DNA from: Acidobacteriota bacterium
Lineage (GTDB): Bacteria > Acidobacteriota > Thermoanaerobaculia > Multivoradales > Multivoraceae
Length of the DNA stretch: 64,000 nucleotides
Assembly: GCA_028877275.1 (NCBI GenBank)
Contig: JAPPFP010000006.1
Span: forward strand, 1-64,000
Reading direction: 5' to 3'
The notes under the pieces are model-generated. The model saw nothing but the letters and a program-made list of their open reading frames with translations. It ran no database searches and was not told the DNA's origin. The translations under genes and the position numbers were made by a program. Positions 1-8,620 of this stretch are shown one piece after another (the first letter of the stretch is position 1; each line of letters opens with the position of its first letter).

Positions 1-44
1 GTCTCTACCCCTCCGGTCAACCATCCGTAGTCCGCCGCCGACCA

Positions 45-218
45 GCACGGGCGGGCTCTGGGGGAGGGTCCCAGGGGGTCGGAGACAAGCGACTTCCAAC
101 ATCCTCACAGGAACCGACGCCGCCTTGAAGCGCAGTCGACAACAGCGAGCCCATGCGTCCCCCCCTTCTCCGTGAGGGCGAGCGTCCCCTGGGACCCTCC
201 CCCAGAGCCCGCCCGTGC
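45..218 (-). repeat. Family A long inverted-repeat element, copy 1
   Basis: Perfect 33-bp inverted arms at 45-77 and 186-218 enclose a 108-bp core. The core holds AAGCGACTTCC (87-97), AGGAACCGACGCC (109-121) and GCGAGC (145-150). The same three motifs with the same spacing recur in copies at 37316-37491 and 52328-52502. The right arm ends 4 nt from the stop codon of the thiamine-diphosphate enzyme gene on the minus strand, so a read-through transcript of that gene would contain the whole element; strand is given in that transcript sense. Bases 1-44 show nothing recognisable. The element could be a structured 3'UTR, a terminator-like hairpin or a small non-autonomous mobile element. No transposase or target duplication was seen. 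Confidence 0.8.
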
Positions 219-222
219 GGGT

Positions 223-2196
223 TCAGTGGTAGTACGCCATGCAGCCGGGTTCGACCTTGCGGGGCAGGCCGGGCGGGTACTCGTTGGTCCAGAACTCCTT
301 GATCGCCTGGCAGTTGATGAGGGTGGAGACGCCGTCGTTGGCGGCCATCTCGTAGCTGCGGGGCAGGGCTTCGCGGAGTTGTTCGGGGGAGGTGACGTAC
401 TCGCCGCGGGCGCCGAGGCCTTCGGCGATCTTGTCGTAGCGCAGGTTCTCCTGGAAGAGGTACATGTGCATCGACCGGGTGGCGCGGCGGGCCGATCCGT
501 AGACGCCCCAGGCATTGTTGTTGTAGACGATCATGACCGCCGGGATCCTGTACTTGGCCAGGGTCTCGAACTCCATGCCGGAGTAGGCGATGCCGCCGTC
601 GCCGGTGATCCCGAACACGGGCGACCCCCTGTACGGCTCCTGCGGACCCACGCCGTTCATCACCGCGGCGGCGGCGCCGACCGTGTAGCCGACGTCGGGT
701 CCGATCGCGCCGTACTGGTAGGCGCCGTTCAGGATCTGGCCGGGACGGTGAGCGCGCAGCCAGCGCCGGGTGTAGCGGGCGATGCCGTAGCCGCCCGAAA
801 CCACCGTCGTCTGCTCCCGTGGCAGGTCGCCGGAGTAGAGGAAGTTCGAGAGTTCCTGCGCGATCACGGCCGGATGGATCGTGTCCGTAGCGGCGCTGTG
901 CTTCAGCCCGAGTTCGACCCACTCCGCGTTCTGCTTCTCGAAGGCGTCGCGGGCGGCCGCCAGTTCGGCGCGCCAGGCGGGGCGCGATGCCGAGGGCAAT
1001 GCTTCCGCGAGAGCCTCGAGCCCGCCGCGGGCGCTGGCGACCAGGCCGAGATCGACCGGCAGATTGCGGCCGATGTCCGCCGCGTCCGGATCGATGCGAA
1101 TCACCTTCGCGTCCGGGTCGAAGGCGACCTCGCCGACGTTCGGCATCGAGTACTGACCGGCGAAGATGACGAGATCGGCGGAGAGGAGCGCGTCGGGACC
1201 GGTGCTGACGGACAGGGGATGGCTGTCGGGGAAGTGGCCCCGCATCGGCCCGGATTCGACGACCGCGATGTCCGCCCGTTCAGCCACCGTGCGCAGCACA
1301 TCCCAGGCCCGGTCGTAGAAGACACCGGTCGAGGCGACGATGATCGGCCGTTCGGAGCGCTGGATCATCTCCACCGCCTTCTCCGTGTCCGCCTTGGACG
1401 GGTGGGGGTGGGACTCGGTCCGGTACACGCTCTTGTCGTGGTAGTAGAGCAGGTCATCGGGGGCGTCGAACTGGGCCCGCGCGACTTCGCCGGTGAAGTC
1501 GAGGTGGACTGGCCTCGGCACGCCGGTGCGCAGGTGCCGGAAGGCGTAGGCGGCGTACTCGTAGACCCGGTTCGGGGTGATCAACCGCTTGCCGTACTTC
1601 TTCATGCCGACCGTCGTCGGCTGCTGGTAGCCGCGCTGGATGCCGCGTTCCGTATCGTCTCCGCTGACCGTCATGTTGCTGGCCAGCACCAGCAGCGGGG
1701 TGCGGGCGGCGTTCGCGGCGCCGATGTTCATGATCATGTTCGTGAACCCCGGTCCCTCGGTGCCGGAGCAGGCCGCGACCTCGCCGGTGACCCGGATAAA
1801 GCCGTCGGCGGCGGCGCACATGCCGCCCTCCGTCCGGCCGCCGTAGGTGGGGATGCCCTCGGCCGCGATCGCGTTGATCACCTGGTAGTTGCCGGGCGCG
1901 CAGAACAGCGCCTCAAGGCCCTCGTCGGCGCACGCGCGGGCGAACACCTGGGCGCCGTTCATCGGGAACTCGGCCGGGTCGGGGGCCTCGTTCCGGGTGC
2001 GGGGGATCTCGTCAGGAACACTGATCGGCCGATCCTCGCGGTCGGCGGCGGCGGCTCGGGCCTGCTGCGCGAACAGGGCGGCCGCTCCGACTCCGGCCGC
2101 GCCGGTCGCGACGAAGCTGCGGCGCGAGAGGCCGGAGTCGTCCGCGTCAGTCTGCGCGGGAGCGGGCGTACGGGACGGGCGTTGCGGTTCGTTCAT
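223..2196 (-). CDS. Tat-exported thiamine-diphosphate-dependent enzyme
   Basis: 657 aa, acetolactate synthase/2-oxoacid decarboxylase superfamily. The N-terminus has a twin-arginine signal (SRRSF at residues 24-28, then an Ala-rich hydrophobic stretch to about 50), so the folded enzyme should be exported. The PYR-domain Glu is in GRTEGGM (E123). The ThDP/Mg site is GDGG at 532-535 with NNN at 559-561, the expected spacing. A central FAD/nucleotide-like domain lies between. The substrate cannot be told from sequence. Its ATG overlaps the stop of the upstream cytochrome c gene by 4 nt (ATGA), implying translational coupling and a redox partnership. ThDP enzymes are normally cytoplasmic, so export is the odd feature. 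The 3' end abuts a family A repeat. Confidence 0.88.
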   Translation of the reverse strand: MNEPQRPSRTPAPAQTDADDSGLSRRSFVATGAAGVGAAALFAQQARAAAADREDRPISVPDEIPRTRNEAPDPAEFPMNGAQVFARACADEGLEALFCAPGNYQVINAIAAEGIPTYGGRTEGGMCAAADGFIRVTGEVAACSGTEGPGFTNMIMNIGAANAARTPLLVLASNMTVSGDDTERGIQRGYQQPTTVGMKKYGKRLITPNRVYEYAAYAFRHLRTGVPRPVHLDFTGEVARAQFDAPDDLLYYHDKSVYRTESHPHPSKADTEKAVEMIQRSERPIIVASTGVFYDRAWDVLRTVAERADIAVVESGPMRGHFPDSHPLSVSTGPDALLSADLVIFAGQYSMPNVGEVAFDPDAKVIRIDPDAADIGRNLPVDLGLVASARGGLEALAEALPSASRPAWRAELAAARDAFEKQNAEWVELGLKHSAATDTIHPAVIAQELSNFLYSGDLPREQTTVVSGGYGIARYTRRWLRAHRPGQILNGAYQYGAIGPDVGYTVGAAAAVMNGVGPQEPYRGSPVFGITGDGGIAYSGMEFETLAKYRIPAVMIVYNNNAWGVYGSARRATRSMHMYLFQENLRYDKIAEGLGARGEYVTSPEQLREALPRSYEMAANDGVSTLINCQAIKEFWTNEYPPGLPRKVEPGCMAYYH

Positions 2197-2642
2197 GGTG
2201 GATTCTCCGGTTCAGCCGCCGCGCGGTACTCCTCGGGGCCGATGCTGCGCAGGTAGTGGACGAGTTCCCAGATCTCCGTGTCGTCGAGTTCGGCCTCGAA
2301 CGGCGGCATGTCGAGGCCGGCGCCGTACTTGGTGGAGCGGAAGAGATCGCCGTCGGTGGTCCCGAACCGCCAGCGTTCGGGGTCGGTGAGGTCGGTGGCC
2401 TCGAAGTCGATGTTCTCGAGCGCGCGGCCGTCGAAACCATGGCAGATCTGGCAGTGGCGCAGGTACTGCGTGCGCCCGCTCTTCTCGGCGGCCTGCGTGC
2501 GCGGCGTCGGGTTGACGGCGGGCACCGCCGGATCGTCGGCCGTGCCGGCGCTCCTGGACGCTTCCGACTGGCCGGCCGCGGCCGCGGCCAGACCGAGCGA
2601 CAGGACCGTCGCAAGGCGGAGCGCTCTGGTGGCAACTGTCAT
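2193..2642 (-). CDS. Secreted monoheme cytochrome c
   Basis: 149 aa. An N-terminal Sec signal (residues 1-24) is followed by a single class I cytochrome c domain with the heme-binding CQICH at 64-68 and a plausible axial Met at 112 in GLDMPP. The C-terminal helix ([13 protein letters not shown]) is typical of the family. The reading frame stays open far upstream, but that part is antisense to the acylase gene and low in complexity. The ATG at 2642 is chosen because it gives a clean signal peptide. The stop overlaps the start of the Tat-exported ThDP enzyme, so the two are probably one periplasmic redox unit in which this protein takes electrons from the ThDP enzyme (inference). Confidence 0.85.
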   Translation of the reverse strand: MTVATRALRLATVLSLGLAAAAAGQSEASRSAGTADDPAVPAVNPTPRTQAAEKSGRTQYLRHCQICHGFDGRALENIDFEATDLTDPERWRFGTTDGDLFRSTKYGAGLDMPPFEAELDDTEIWELVHYLRSIGPEEYRAAAEPENPP

Positions 2643-2680
2643 CGGGATGGCCCGGACAGTGTAACCGCGCCCGGCTTCGG

Positions 2681-5050
2681 TTACTCCGCGGGAGCGGGAA
2701 GCAGTTCGATCCGGGCTTCCGCCGCCGCGAGGATGGCGGGGCGCGTGTAGAGCAGCGGAAACGCCTGGTCGTTGGCCCAGGGTTCGAACAGGTCGCGGTA
2801 GTGCGGGCTCCTGGGATCGCCGGACTGGCCGGGATTGTTCATCGCCACGGAGCCGTCCCAGTTGCCGACGTCGATGACCATGCGGAACGAGGCGCCGGAG
2901 CGCTGGTTGAAGTCGTCGCCGTAGCTCGTGTTGCCGACCGTGTCGCCGGAGCCGCCGCGCCGGGCTGGGCCGACGTCGGCGAGCAGGCGGATGTCGTCCG
3001 GCAGGTGCGCCGACAGTGGGTGCCGCAGTTCGATCTGGTGCAGGTCGCCCCAGCGCCAGGCGGCCGGGTCGGGGCCCAGGCGCTCGCCGACGTCGGCGTA
3101 GGCGGCTCGCAGGCTGTCGAGAAGCGCTTCGTCGCGCGCCCGCCGCGGCCGGTCGCCGAGCCGCGGATCCATGACCTCGAGTATCCGTAGCAGGTGCTCG
3201 TCGTGGAGCGGGAGCGGCTCGTCGCCCGCTTCGAGGGCCGTTGCCATCCGCCGGCCCACTTCGGCCTCGAGGTGCCGTCGCCACCAGACCTCGAAGAGGG
3301 CGGCCGCCGCGCTGTCCGCGGCGAGCTCCGCGTTCCATCCGCCCAGGAGCTCGAGCGCGGGCCCGGCCTCCGGTGTCGGACTTGCTCGTCCCAGCAACGC
3401 GTGAAGACGGCGCGCGGGAATCGAGACGTAGTCGGTCTGGAGACGGACGGCGCCTTCGACCGTCATCGCGTCCTTGGCGTCCAGCACTTCGGCGATCCGC
3501 TGTCGCCGGTAGGGTCCGGCCCACTCCCAGCCCAGCGGCACGTCGTAGCCGGCGGGCAGGTTCATCTCGTTGGCGGTCGCCACCCAGCCGCGCTCCGGAT
3601 TGAACTCGACCGGCAATTCGTCCATGTCCCGGTAGCCGTTCCACTCGTACCGACCGTCACCCGGTACCGGCAGCAGGCCGTCCCAGTTCGGTCGGACCGG
3701 CGCGAGGCCGCCCGGCTTCCAGCCGATGTTGCCGTTCGTGTCGGCGTAGACCTGGTTCTCGGACGGCGTTCCCCAGCGGTTCATCGCTGCCAGGAACTGG
3801 TCCCAGTTGCGCGCCCGGATGTACTCGATCGACCCGAGGTATGGCGCCATCCCGGGCTCCAGCCAGGCAGCGCGCAGCCCGATCGCCAGGTCGCGGTCGG
3901 GGTCCCGGTAGAGCACGGGGCCATGGTGGGTAAAGCGCAGCTCCACGGTGCGGGCGTCTCCGCCGCGAACGGGGATCGTCTCCTCGATCGTCTCCATCGG
4001 CAGCCAGTTGCCCCGGTGTTCGTAGAAGTTGGGCTCGCCGGGCTTCGTCCTGTAGACGTAGAGGTCTTCCTGGTCGATGCTGAAGATGGTCAGTCCGAAG
4101 GCGATCGTGCCGTTGTGTCCGATCGAGATGCCGGGCAGGGCGGGCTCGCCGGCGCCGATCAGGTCGAGGTCCGGTGAACTCAGGTGGACGATGTAGCGAA
4201 GCGACGGCACGGCCTGAGTGCGGTGGGGATCGTTGGCCAGCAGGGGCCGGCCGGTGGCGGTGCGGCGCGGCGAGATCGCCCAGTTGTTGCTGCCCTGGGA
4301 TGCGGGGTCGACCCCGGTTTGGAAGCCCGGCTCGAGGTCATTGAAGCGTACGCCGCGGGTACCCAGACGGTAGAGGTCGAGTGCCTTGGGCGCGGCCTGG
4401 AGGGCGGCAAGGTCGAGACCTTCGGGTACCGCGAGCCGATGCTCCGGCTGGTACCGGTCGCGGAGCGCCAGCGCCGCGGCACCGTGCTCCGCCAGGAACC
4501 TCGCCCGGGAGAACTCGCTCGTTGCGTTTCGCAACAAACCATGACTGCGGATCCGGGTCACCGCCTCCGGCGTCCAGTGCGACGGCTCGTAGCCCAGCGC
4601 CTCGAACTCCGGCGGCATCAGCTCGGGATGCTCCAGCACCAGGTCGACGTAGGCGTTCACGCCGCGGGTCCAGGCGGTAACGATTCGCTTCGTGTCCGAG
4701 GCGTAGGCGAGCCACTCCGCGTGCATGTCGCCGCGGTAGAGCAGCAGCCGGGCGGCCCGGTCCTGCTCGACGAAGCGCGGCCCGAAGACCTCCGACAGCG
4801 TCCCTTCGCCGCGCCGGCGCCAGAGGTCGATCTGCCACAGGCGGTCGCGGGCCGCGTTCCAGCCCTGGGCGAAGAACAGGTCGTCCTGGCCGCCGGCGAA
4901 GACATGGGCGACGCCCCAGCGGTCGACCAGAATCTCGACCGGCGCCTCGAGCCCCGGGACCTCGAAGCGGGTCGTCTCGATCTCCTGGGCCGCCGTCGTC
5001 GAGGCGAGGAACAGGGCGATCGCGGGGGCCGTTCGGCGGAGTTTGCGCAT
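2681..5050 (-). CDS. Penicillin acylase family N-terminal nucleophile hydrolase
   Basis: 789 aa, the usual length for a penicillin acylase precursor. A Sec signal peptide covers residues 1-21 (ending STTAAQ). The alpha region begins around residue 25 with the family pattern DRWGVAHVFA. The autocatalytic site is GSNNWAISP, with the Ser nucleophile at residue 254 that becomes the beta-chain N-terminus. Later family motifs (HRTQAVPS, NWDGSVAMNNPGQSGD) are present. The enzyme hydrolyses an amide or lactone, possibly an acyl-homoserine lactone or N-acyl amino acid, in the periplasm. The true substrate is unknown. It lies 38 nt upstream of the cytochrome c gene on the same strand and diverges from the TonB receptor gene across about 50 bp. 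Confidence 0.92.
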   Translation of the reverse strand: MRKLRRTAPAIALFLASTTAAQEIETTRFEVPGLEAPVEILVDRWGVAHVFAGGQDDLFFAQGWNAARDRLWQIDLWRRRGEGTLSEVFGPRFVEQDRAARLLLYRGDMHAEWLAYASDTKRIVTAWTRGVNAYVDLVLEHPELMPPEFEALGYEPSHWTPEAVTRIRSHGLLRNATSEFSRARFLAEHGAAALALRDRYQPEHRLAVPEGLDLAALQAAPKALDLYRLGTRGVRFNDLEPGFQTGVDPASQGSNNWAISPRRTATGRPLLANDPHRTQAVPSLRYIVHLSSPDLDLIGAGEPALPGISIGHNGTIAFGLTIFSIDQEDLYVYRTKPGEPNFYEHRGNWLPMETIEETIPVRGGDARTVELRFTHHGPVLYRDPDRDLAIGLRAAWLEPGMAPYLGSIEYIRARNWDQFLAAMNRWGTPSENQVYADTNGNIGWKPGGLAPVRPNWDGLLPVPGDGRYEWNGYRDMDELPVEFNPERGWVATANEMNLPAGYDVPLGWEWAGPYRRQRIAEVLDAKDAMTVEGAVRLQTDYVSIPARRLHALLGRASPTPEAGPALELLGGWNAELAADSAAAALFEVWWRRHLEAEVGRRMATALEAGDEPLPLHDEHLLRILEVMDPRLGDRPRRARDEALLDSLRAAYADVGERLGPDPAAWRWGDLHQIELRHPLSAHLPDDIRLLADVGPARRGGSGDTVGNTSYGDDFNQRSGASFRMVIDVGNWDGSVAMNNPGQSGDPRSPHYRDLFEPWANDQAFPLLYTRPAILAAAEARIELLPAPAE

Positions 5051-5102
5051 CTGCGAGAGGGCACGATACCAACGGGCCGCTCGGCTAAGCTCTTCGCCCG
5101 TG

Positions 5103-7064
5103 ATGATTCAGACCGGCTGGCCGAAGGCGTTTCGTACGATCACTCTCGCGGCGCTCGTGGTGCAGGCTGCGTCGGCCCTCGTCGCGCAGGACGAGGGTGC
5201 AGAACCCGCGGAGGCTGGAGATCAGGACGGCTCGGCTCCGGAGGCCGTGTTCTATGAGACGGCCACTGTGCGGGCCCGGGCTCTTGACGCTGCGACCGCC
5301 TCGGTCCAGGTCATCGAGGCGGACGAGCTGCGGCACCTGGCGGTGCGCGACGCGGCCGAGGCGCTACGGCAGGTGCCGGGCGCCTGGGTGCTCGGGAACG
5401 ACTCCAGCGCCGCCCTGGCGGGCGTGTCGCTGCGTGGCGGTGACGCGAACTTCTCGCTCGTGCTGATCGACGGCGTGCCGATGGCGGACAGCACCGACCA
5501 GTACGGCGGCGCCTTCCCGCTCGGCAGCGTGGGCGCGGCCGAGATCGAACGGCTGGAGGTTGTCCGCGGACCGCTTTCCTCGTTCTACGGGTCGAGTTCC
5601 CTGGCCGGCGCGGTGCAGTTGATCACGGCGGCGCCGCGCGATGAGGCTCCGTTCCTGGGCTGGAGCGCGCACGCGGGCGATCACGACCACCTGAGCAGCC
5701 GGCTTTCCTGGGGGCGCGCGGGCGAGTCGTCGCACGGTTCGATCAACGCGGCGGTTCGCGAGGAACAGGGCCGTGTCGGCGAGGACGCGCTGGAGCAGCA
5801 GACACTCAGCGCGCGCTGGGGCCGGAACCTGGGCGAGGCGTCCGCGCTCCGTCTCTCGGGGCGCTTCTCCGACTGGAAGACCGACGACTACTCCGACGGC
5901 TCCGGCGGTCCGGTCTTCGGCAGCGGAGAACTGCGGGAATCCGATCACGGCGATCTCGGCCTTGCGGCGACGGTGGACTTCGGCGCCGGGGAAGCCTGGA
6001 GCCACACGCTGCGGTCGACGTTCTACGAACACACGCTCGACAGGATCAGCCCTCCGATCATTCCGCTCGTGCCGCCGATTACGGAGTCCACGGAGTTCAA
6101 CGACCTGCGGGTGGCCTGGACGGGCGCCTTCGCTCCGGCCGGCGGCGCTTCGTACGACGTCAGCCTGGGTGTCGAAGGCCTGGTGGAAGAGGGGCGCAAC
6201 CAGAGTCTTCTCCTTCTGCCGCCCTACTTCGGCGGGCCGCTCGCCGGCGACTACCTGATCGAAAGGGAGCGGGCCGGCGCGTTCGCTGAGTGGCGGTGGA
6301 GTCGCGGCGGCTTCGTGGCCGAACTCGGCGCGCGAGCCGACTTCTTCGAGGGCGAGGGTGAAGAAGTGAGTCCGCGGCTCGGCTTGCGGTACACGCCGGA
6401 GGGTGGGGCCTGGTCGGTGCGGGCGTCGGCGGGCGAGGCGTTCAAGCTGCCGAGCCTCTACGCCCTGGCGACTCCAAGGGCGATCGGCGGCAACCCCGAT
6501 CTGGAGGCCGAGACGAGCGCCGGAGCGGACGTGGGAATCGAGTTCCGGGCCTCTGACGCTTCGGTGCGGGGTGGCCTGACCCTGTTCTCGAACCGGTTCG
6601 AGAACCTGATCGACTTCGACTTCGACACCTTCCAGATCGTGAACCGGAGCAAGGTGGATGCCGAAGGCGTGGAGGCATTCCTCGTCTGGAACCCGTCGGC
6701 GCGCGTCGGGGTGGACATCCGCCTTACTTCGCAGGACACCGAGGATCTGGCTACGGGGCGGACACTACGGCGCAGGCCGGATCTGTACGGCGGCATAGGC
6801 CTCCGGGTTGACCTGAGCGAGTCGATCCGCGTCGGCCTCGACGCCCGTCACACCGGCTCCTATCTCGACGAGCAGATTCCGGCGCCGTTCCGGACTTCGG
6901 TGGCGGGCCGGGACCTGGTTGGCCTGTCGCTCGCCTGGCAGGCGGCGGACCGGTGGCGGATCAGCCTGCGCGCCGACAATGCCTTCGACGAGGCGTACGA
7001 GACGCAGGTTGGCTTCCCGGGCCCCGAACGGTCAGTGAGAATCGGGATTCGTTATGGGCAGTAG
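5103..7064 (+). CDS. TonB-dependent outer-membrane receptor
   Basis: 653 aa from the ATG at 5103; an in-frame ATG 60 nt upstream would overlap the divergent acylase start and spoil the signal peptide. Signal sequence 1-28, then a plug domain (about 40-165) with the family landmarks LRGGDANFSLVLIDGVP and EIERLEVVRGPLSSFYGSSS. The 22-strand barrel follows to the C-terminus. The last residues are RIGIRYGQ rather than the usual terminal Phe. The overall pattern is BtuB/colicin-I-receptor-like, but the ligand cannot be deduced. Transport would need TonB-ExbBD encoded elsewhere. The next gene starts 12 nt downstream. Confidence 0.93.
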   Translation: MIQTGWPKAFRTITLAALVVQAASALVAQDEGAEPAEAGDQDGSAPEAVFYETATVRARALDAATASVQVIEADELRHLAVRDAAEALRQVPGAWVLGNDSSAALAGVSLRGGDANFSLVLIDGVPMADSTDQYGGAFPLGSVGAAEIERLEVVRGPLSSFYGSSSLAGAVQLITAAPRDEAPFLGWSAHAGDHDHLSSRLSWGRAGESSHGSINAAVREEQGRVGEDALEQQTLSARWGRNLGEASALRLSGRFSDWKTDDYSDGSGGPVFGSGELRESDHGDLGLAATVDFGAGEAWSHTLRSTFYEHTLDRISPPIIPLVPPITESTEFNDLRVAWTGAFAPAGGASYDVSLGVEGLVEEGRNQSLLLLPPYFGGPLAGDYLIERERAGAFAEWRWSRGGFVAELGARADFFEGEGEEVSPRLGLRYTPEGGAWSVRASAGEAFKLPSLYALATPRAIGGNPDLEAETSAGADVGIEFRASDASVRGGLTLFSNRFENLIDFDFDTFQIVNRSKVDAEGVEAFLVWNPSARVGVDIRLTSQDTEDLATGRTLRRRPDLYGGIGLRVDLSESIRVGLDARHTGSYLDEQIPAPFRTSVAGRDLVGLSLAWQAADRWRISLRADNAFDEAYETQVGFPGPERSVRIGIRYGQ

Positions 7065-7076
7065 GAGGATGGACGG

Positions 7077-7856
7077 ATGAAGACGATGTCGATGGTTGTC
7101 GTTGCAGTGCTGCTCGTGATCGGAGCGGTCGCCTGCGTCGAGATTCGGGTAGGCGCCTCGGATGACGCCGAAACGGAAGAGGCGGCGGCCGCCCCGGCCG
7201 CGGCACCCAGCGAACTCAGCGCCGAGGAGATGGAGGCCGGATTCCAGTCGCTCTTCGACGGCGAGTCGCTCGACCACTGGCGCGGCTTCAAGCTGGACCA
7301 GGTGCCGGCGGGCTGGTCGGCGGCCGACGGCGTGGTCCACTTCCTGCCGCCCACCGGCGACGACGCCGGGCCGCGGGCCGACCTGCTGACCCGGGAGCAG
7401 TACAGGAACTTCGAGTTTCGCTTCGACTGGGCGGTCACGCCGGGCGGCAACAGCGGGGTCATGTTCCACGTCTCCGAGGACGCTCCGGCCTCTTACTCAA
7501 CCGGCCCGGAGTTCCAGATCCTGGACGACGGCGGGCACCGGGACGGTCAGCGGATGGAGACCTCGGCGGCCTCGAACTACGCGCTCCACGCGCGCCAGGG
7601 CGGCGAGCTCGTCCCGGTGGGCGAGTTCAACACTTCCGCCCTGCGGGTGGAAGGAAATCGGGTCACCCACTGGTTGAACGGCGAGAAGGTGGTCGAGTAC
7701 GTGCTCTGGGATGACGACTGGAAGGCGCTGGTCGAGGCCAGCAAGTTCGCTTCCATGCCCGGCTACGGGATGATGGAGACCGGCCACATCGCGCTCCAGG
7801 ACCACGGCAACGAGATCTGGTTCCGCAACCTCCGTATCCTCGTTCTCCCTGACTGA
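7077..7856 (+). CDS. DUF1080 (3-keto-disaccharide hydrolase-like) lipoprotein
   Basis: 259 aa. The N-terminus is a lipoprotein signal with lipobox GAVAC (Cys at about 20), followed by a low-complexity Ala/Glu linker to about residue 48. The rest is one DUF1080 concanavalin-like domain with FQSLFDGESLDHWRGF at its start and GGNSGVMFHV and ALRVEGNRVTHWLNG further on. Family members act on glycosides or 3-keto-glycosides, often at the cell surface. It follows the TonB receptor by 12 nt and precedes the aminopeptidase by 3 nt, so all three are probably co-transcribed. A sugar or glycoside uptake role with the receptor is inference. Confidence 0.85.
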   Translation: MKTMSMVVVAVLLVIGAVACVEIRVGASDDAETEEAAAAPAAAPSELSAEEMEAGFQSLFDGESLDHWRGFKLDQVPAGWSAADGVVHFLPPTGDDAGPRADLLTREQYRNFEFRFDWAVTPGGNSGVMFHVSEDAPASYSTGPEFQILDDGGHRDGQRMETSAASNYALHARQGGELVPVGEFNTSALRVEGNRVTHWLNGEKVVEYVLWDDDWKALVEASKFASMPGYGMMETGHIALQDHGNEIWFRNLRILVLPD

Positions 7857-7859
7857 CCG

Positions 7860-8606
7860 ATGACGATCGACGGTCGCGAGGATCTGGAGGCCCTGCGCCG
7901 GGCTGGTCGGGTCGCGGCCCGATGTCTCGCACGGATGGGCGAGGCTCTCGAGCCGGGCATGACGACCGCCGAGCTGGACCTGATCGGTCGGGAGTACATG
8001 GAAGCGCGCGGTGCACGTTCGGCGCCCGAGTTCTGCTACGACTTCCCGGCCGCCACCTGCATCTCCGTCAACGAGGAGGTCGCGCATGGCATCGCCGGCG
8101 AGCGGCGGATCGAGGCAGGTGACCTGGTCCACATCGACGTGTCCCTCGAACTCGACGGCTACTTCAGCGACACGGGCGCGGCGTACCCGGTACCGCCGGT
8201 GAGCGAGGAGAGGCGTCGCATCATCTCGGCCACGCGGCGCGCTTTGCGCTCCGCGATGCAGCAGGCTCGCCATGGCCGCCGCATGCGCAACATCGGCCGC
8301 GCGATCGAGGAGACGGCGACCAGGGCCGGCTTCGGCCTGATCCGCAACCTGGGCTCGCACGGCATCGGCCGCTCGCTCCACGAGGAGCCCAAGTTCGTGC
8401 CCGGGTTCGACGATCCGAACGACGACCGCTTCCTGCACGACGGCATGGTGCTGACGATCGAGCCGTTTCTGACCAACGGCCGCGAGCAGGCGAAGACCGC
8501 GAAGGACGGCTGGACCCTGCTCAACAGGCCCGGCACGACGACGGTCCAGTTCGAGCACACGATCGTCGTCACTCGCAAGAAGCCCCTGGTGATGACGCTG
8601 CCATAG
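7860..8606 (+). CDS. map: Methionine aminopeptidase, type I
   Basis: 248 aa, standard length for the cytoplasmic enzyme that removes the initiator Met from nascent proteins. All metal-ligand motifs of the pita-bread fold are visible: HIDVSLELDGYFSDTG (two Asp), GSHGIGRSLHEEP (His), TIEPFL (Glu) and QFEHT (Glu). The substrate-pocket His is in the same GSHGIG segment. The gene is not in the usual secY/infA context; it sits 3 nt after a surface lipoprotein gene, so it may be an additional paralogue. The start is an ATG directly after the upstream stop. Confidence 0.93.
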   Translation: MTIDGREDLEALRRAGRVAARCLARMGEALEPGMTTAELDLIGREYMEARGARSAPEFCYDFPAATCISVNEEVAHGIAGERRIEAGDLVHIDVSLELDGYFSDTGAAYPVPPVSEERRRIISATRRALRSAMQQARHGRRMRNIGRAIEETATRAGFGLIRNLGSHGIGRSLHEEPKFVPGFDDPNDDRFLHDGMVLTIEPFLTNGREQAKTAKDGWTLLNRPGTTTVQFEHTIVVTRKKPLVMTLP

Positions 8607-8620
8607 CAGGTGGTCCAGAG

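Noticed and set aside
172..2256. Very long open frame on the plus strand opposite the ThDP enzyme gene
   Set aside because: It is an antisense artefact of high-GC codon use; its translation is Arg/Gly/Val/Asp-rich, shows no domain, and the minus-strand frame has complete ThDP motifs. The same reasoning removes long antisense frames at 10433-12301, 32415-33872, 48399-50162 and 61029-62672.
2643..3644. N-terminal extension of the cytochrome c frame (open to 3644)
   Set aside because: The extension overlaps the acylase gene on the same strand in another frame and is low-complexity Arg/Ala/Pro; a normal signal peptide starts at 2642.
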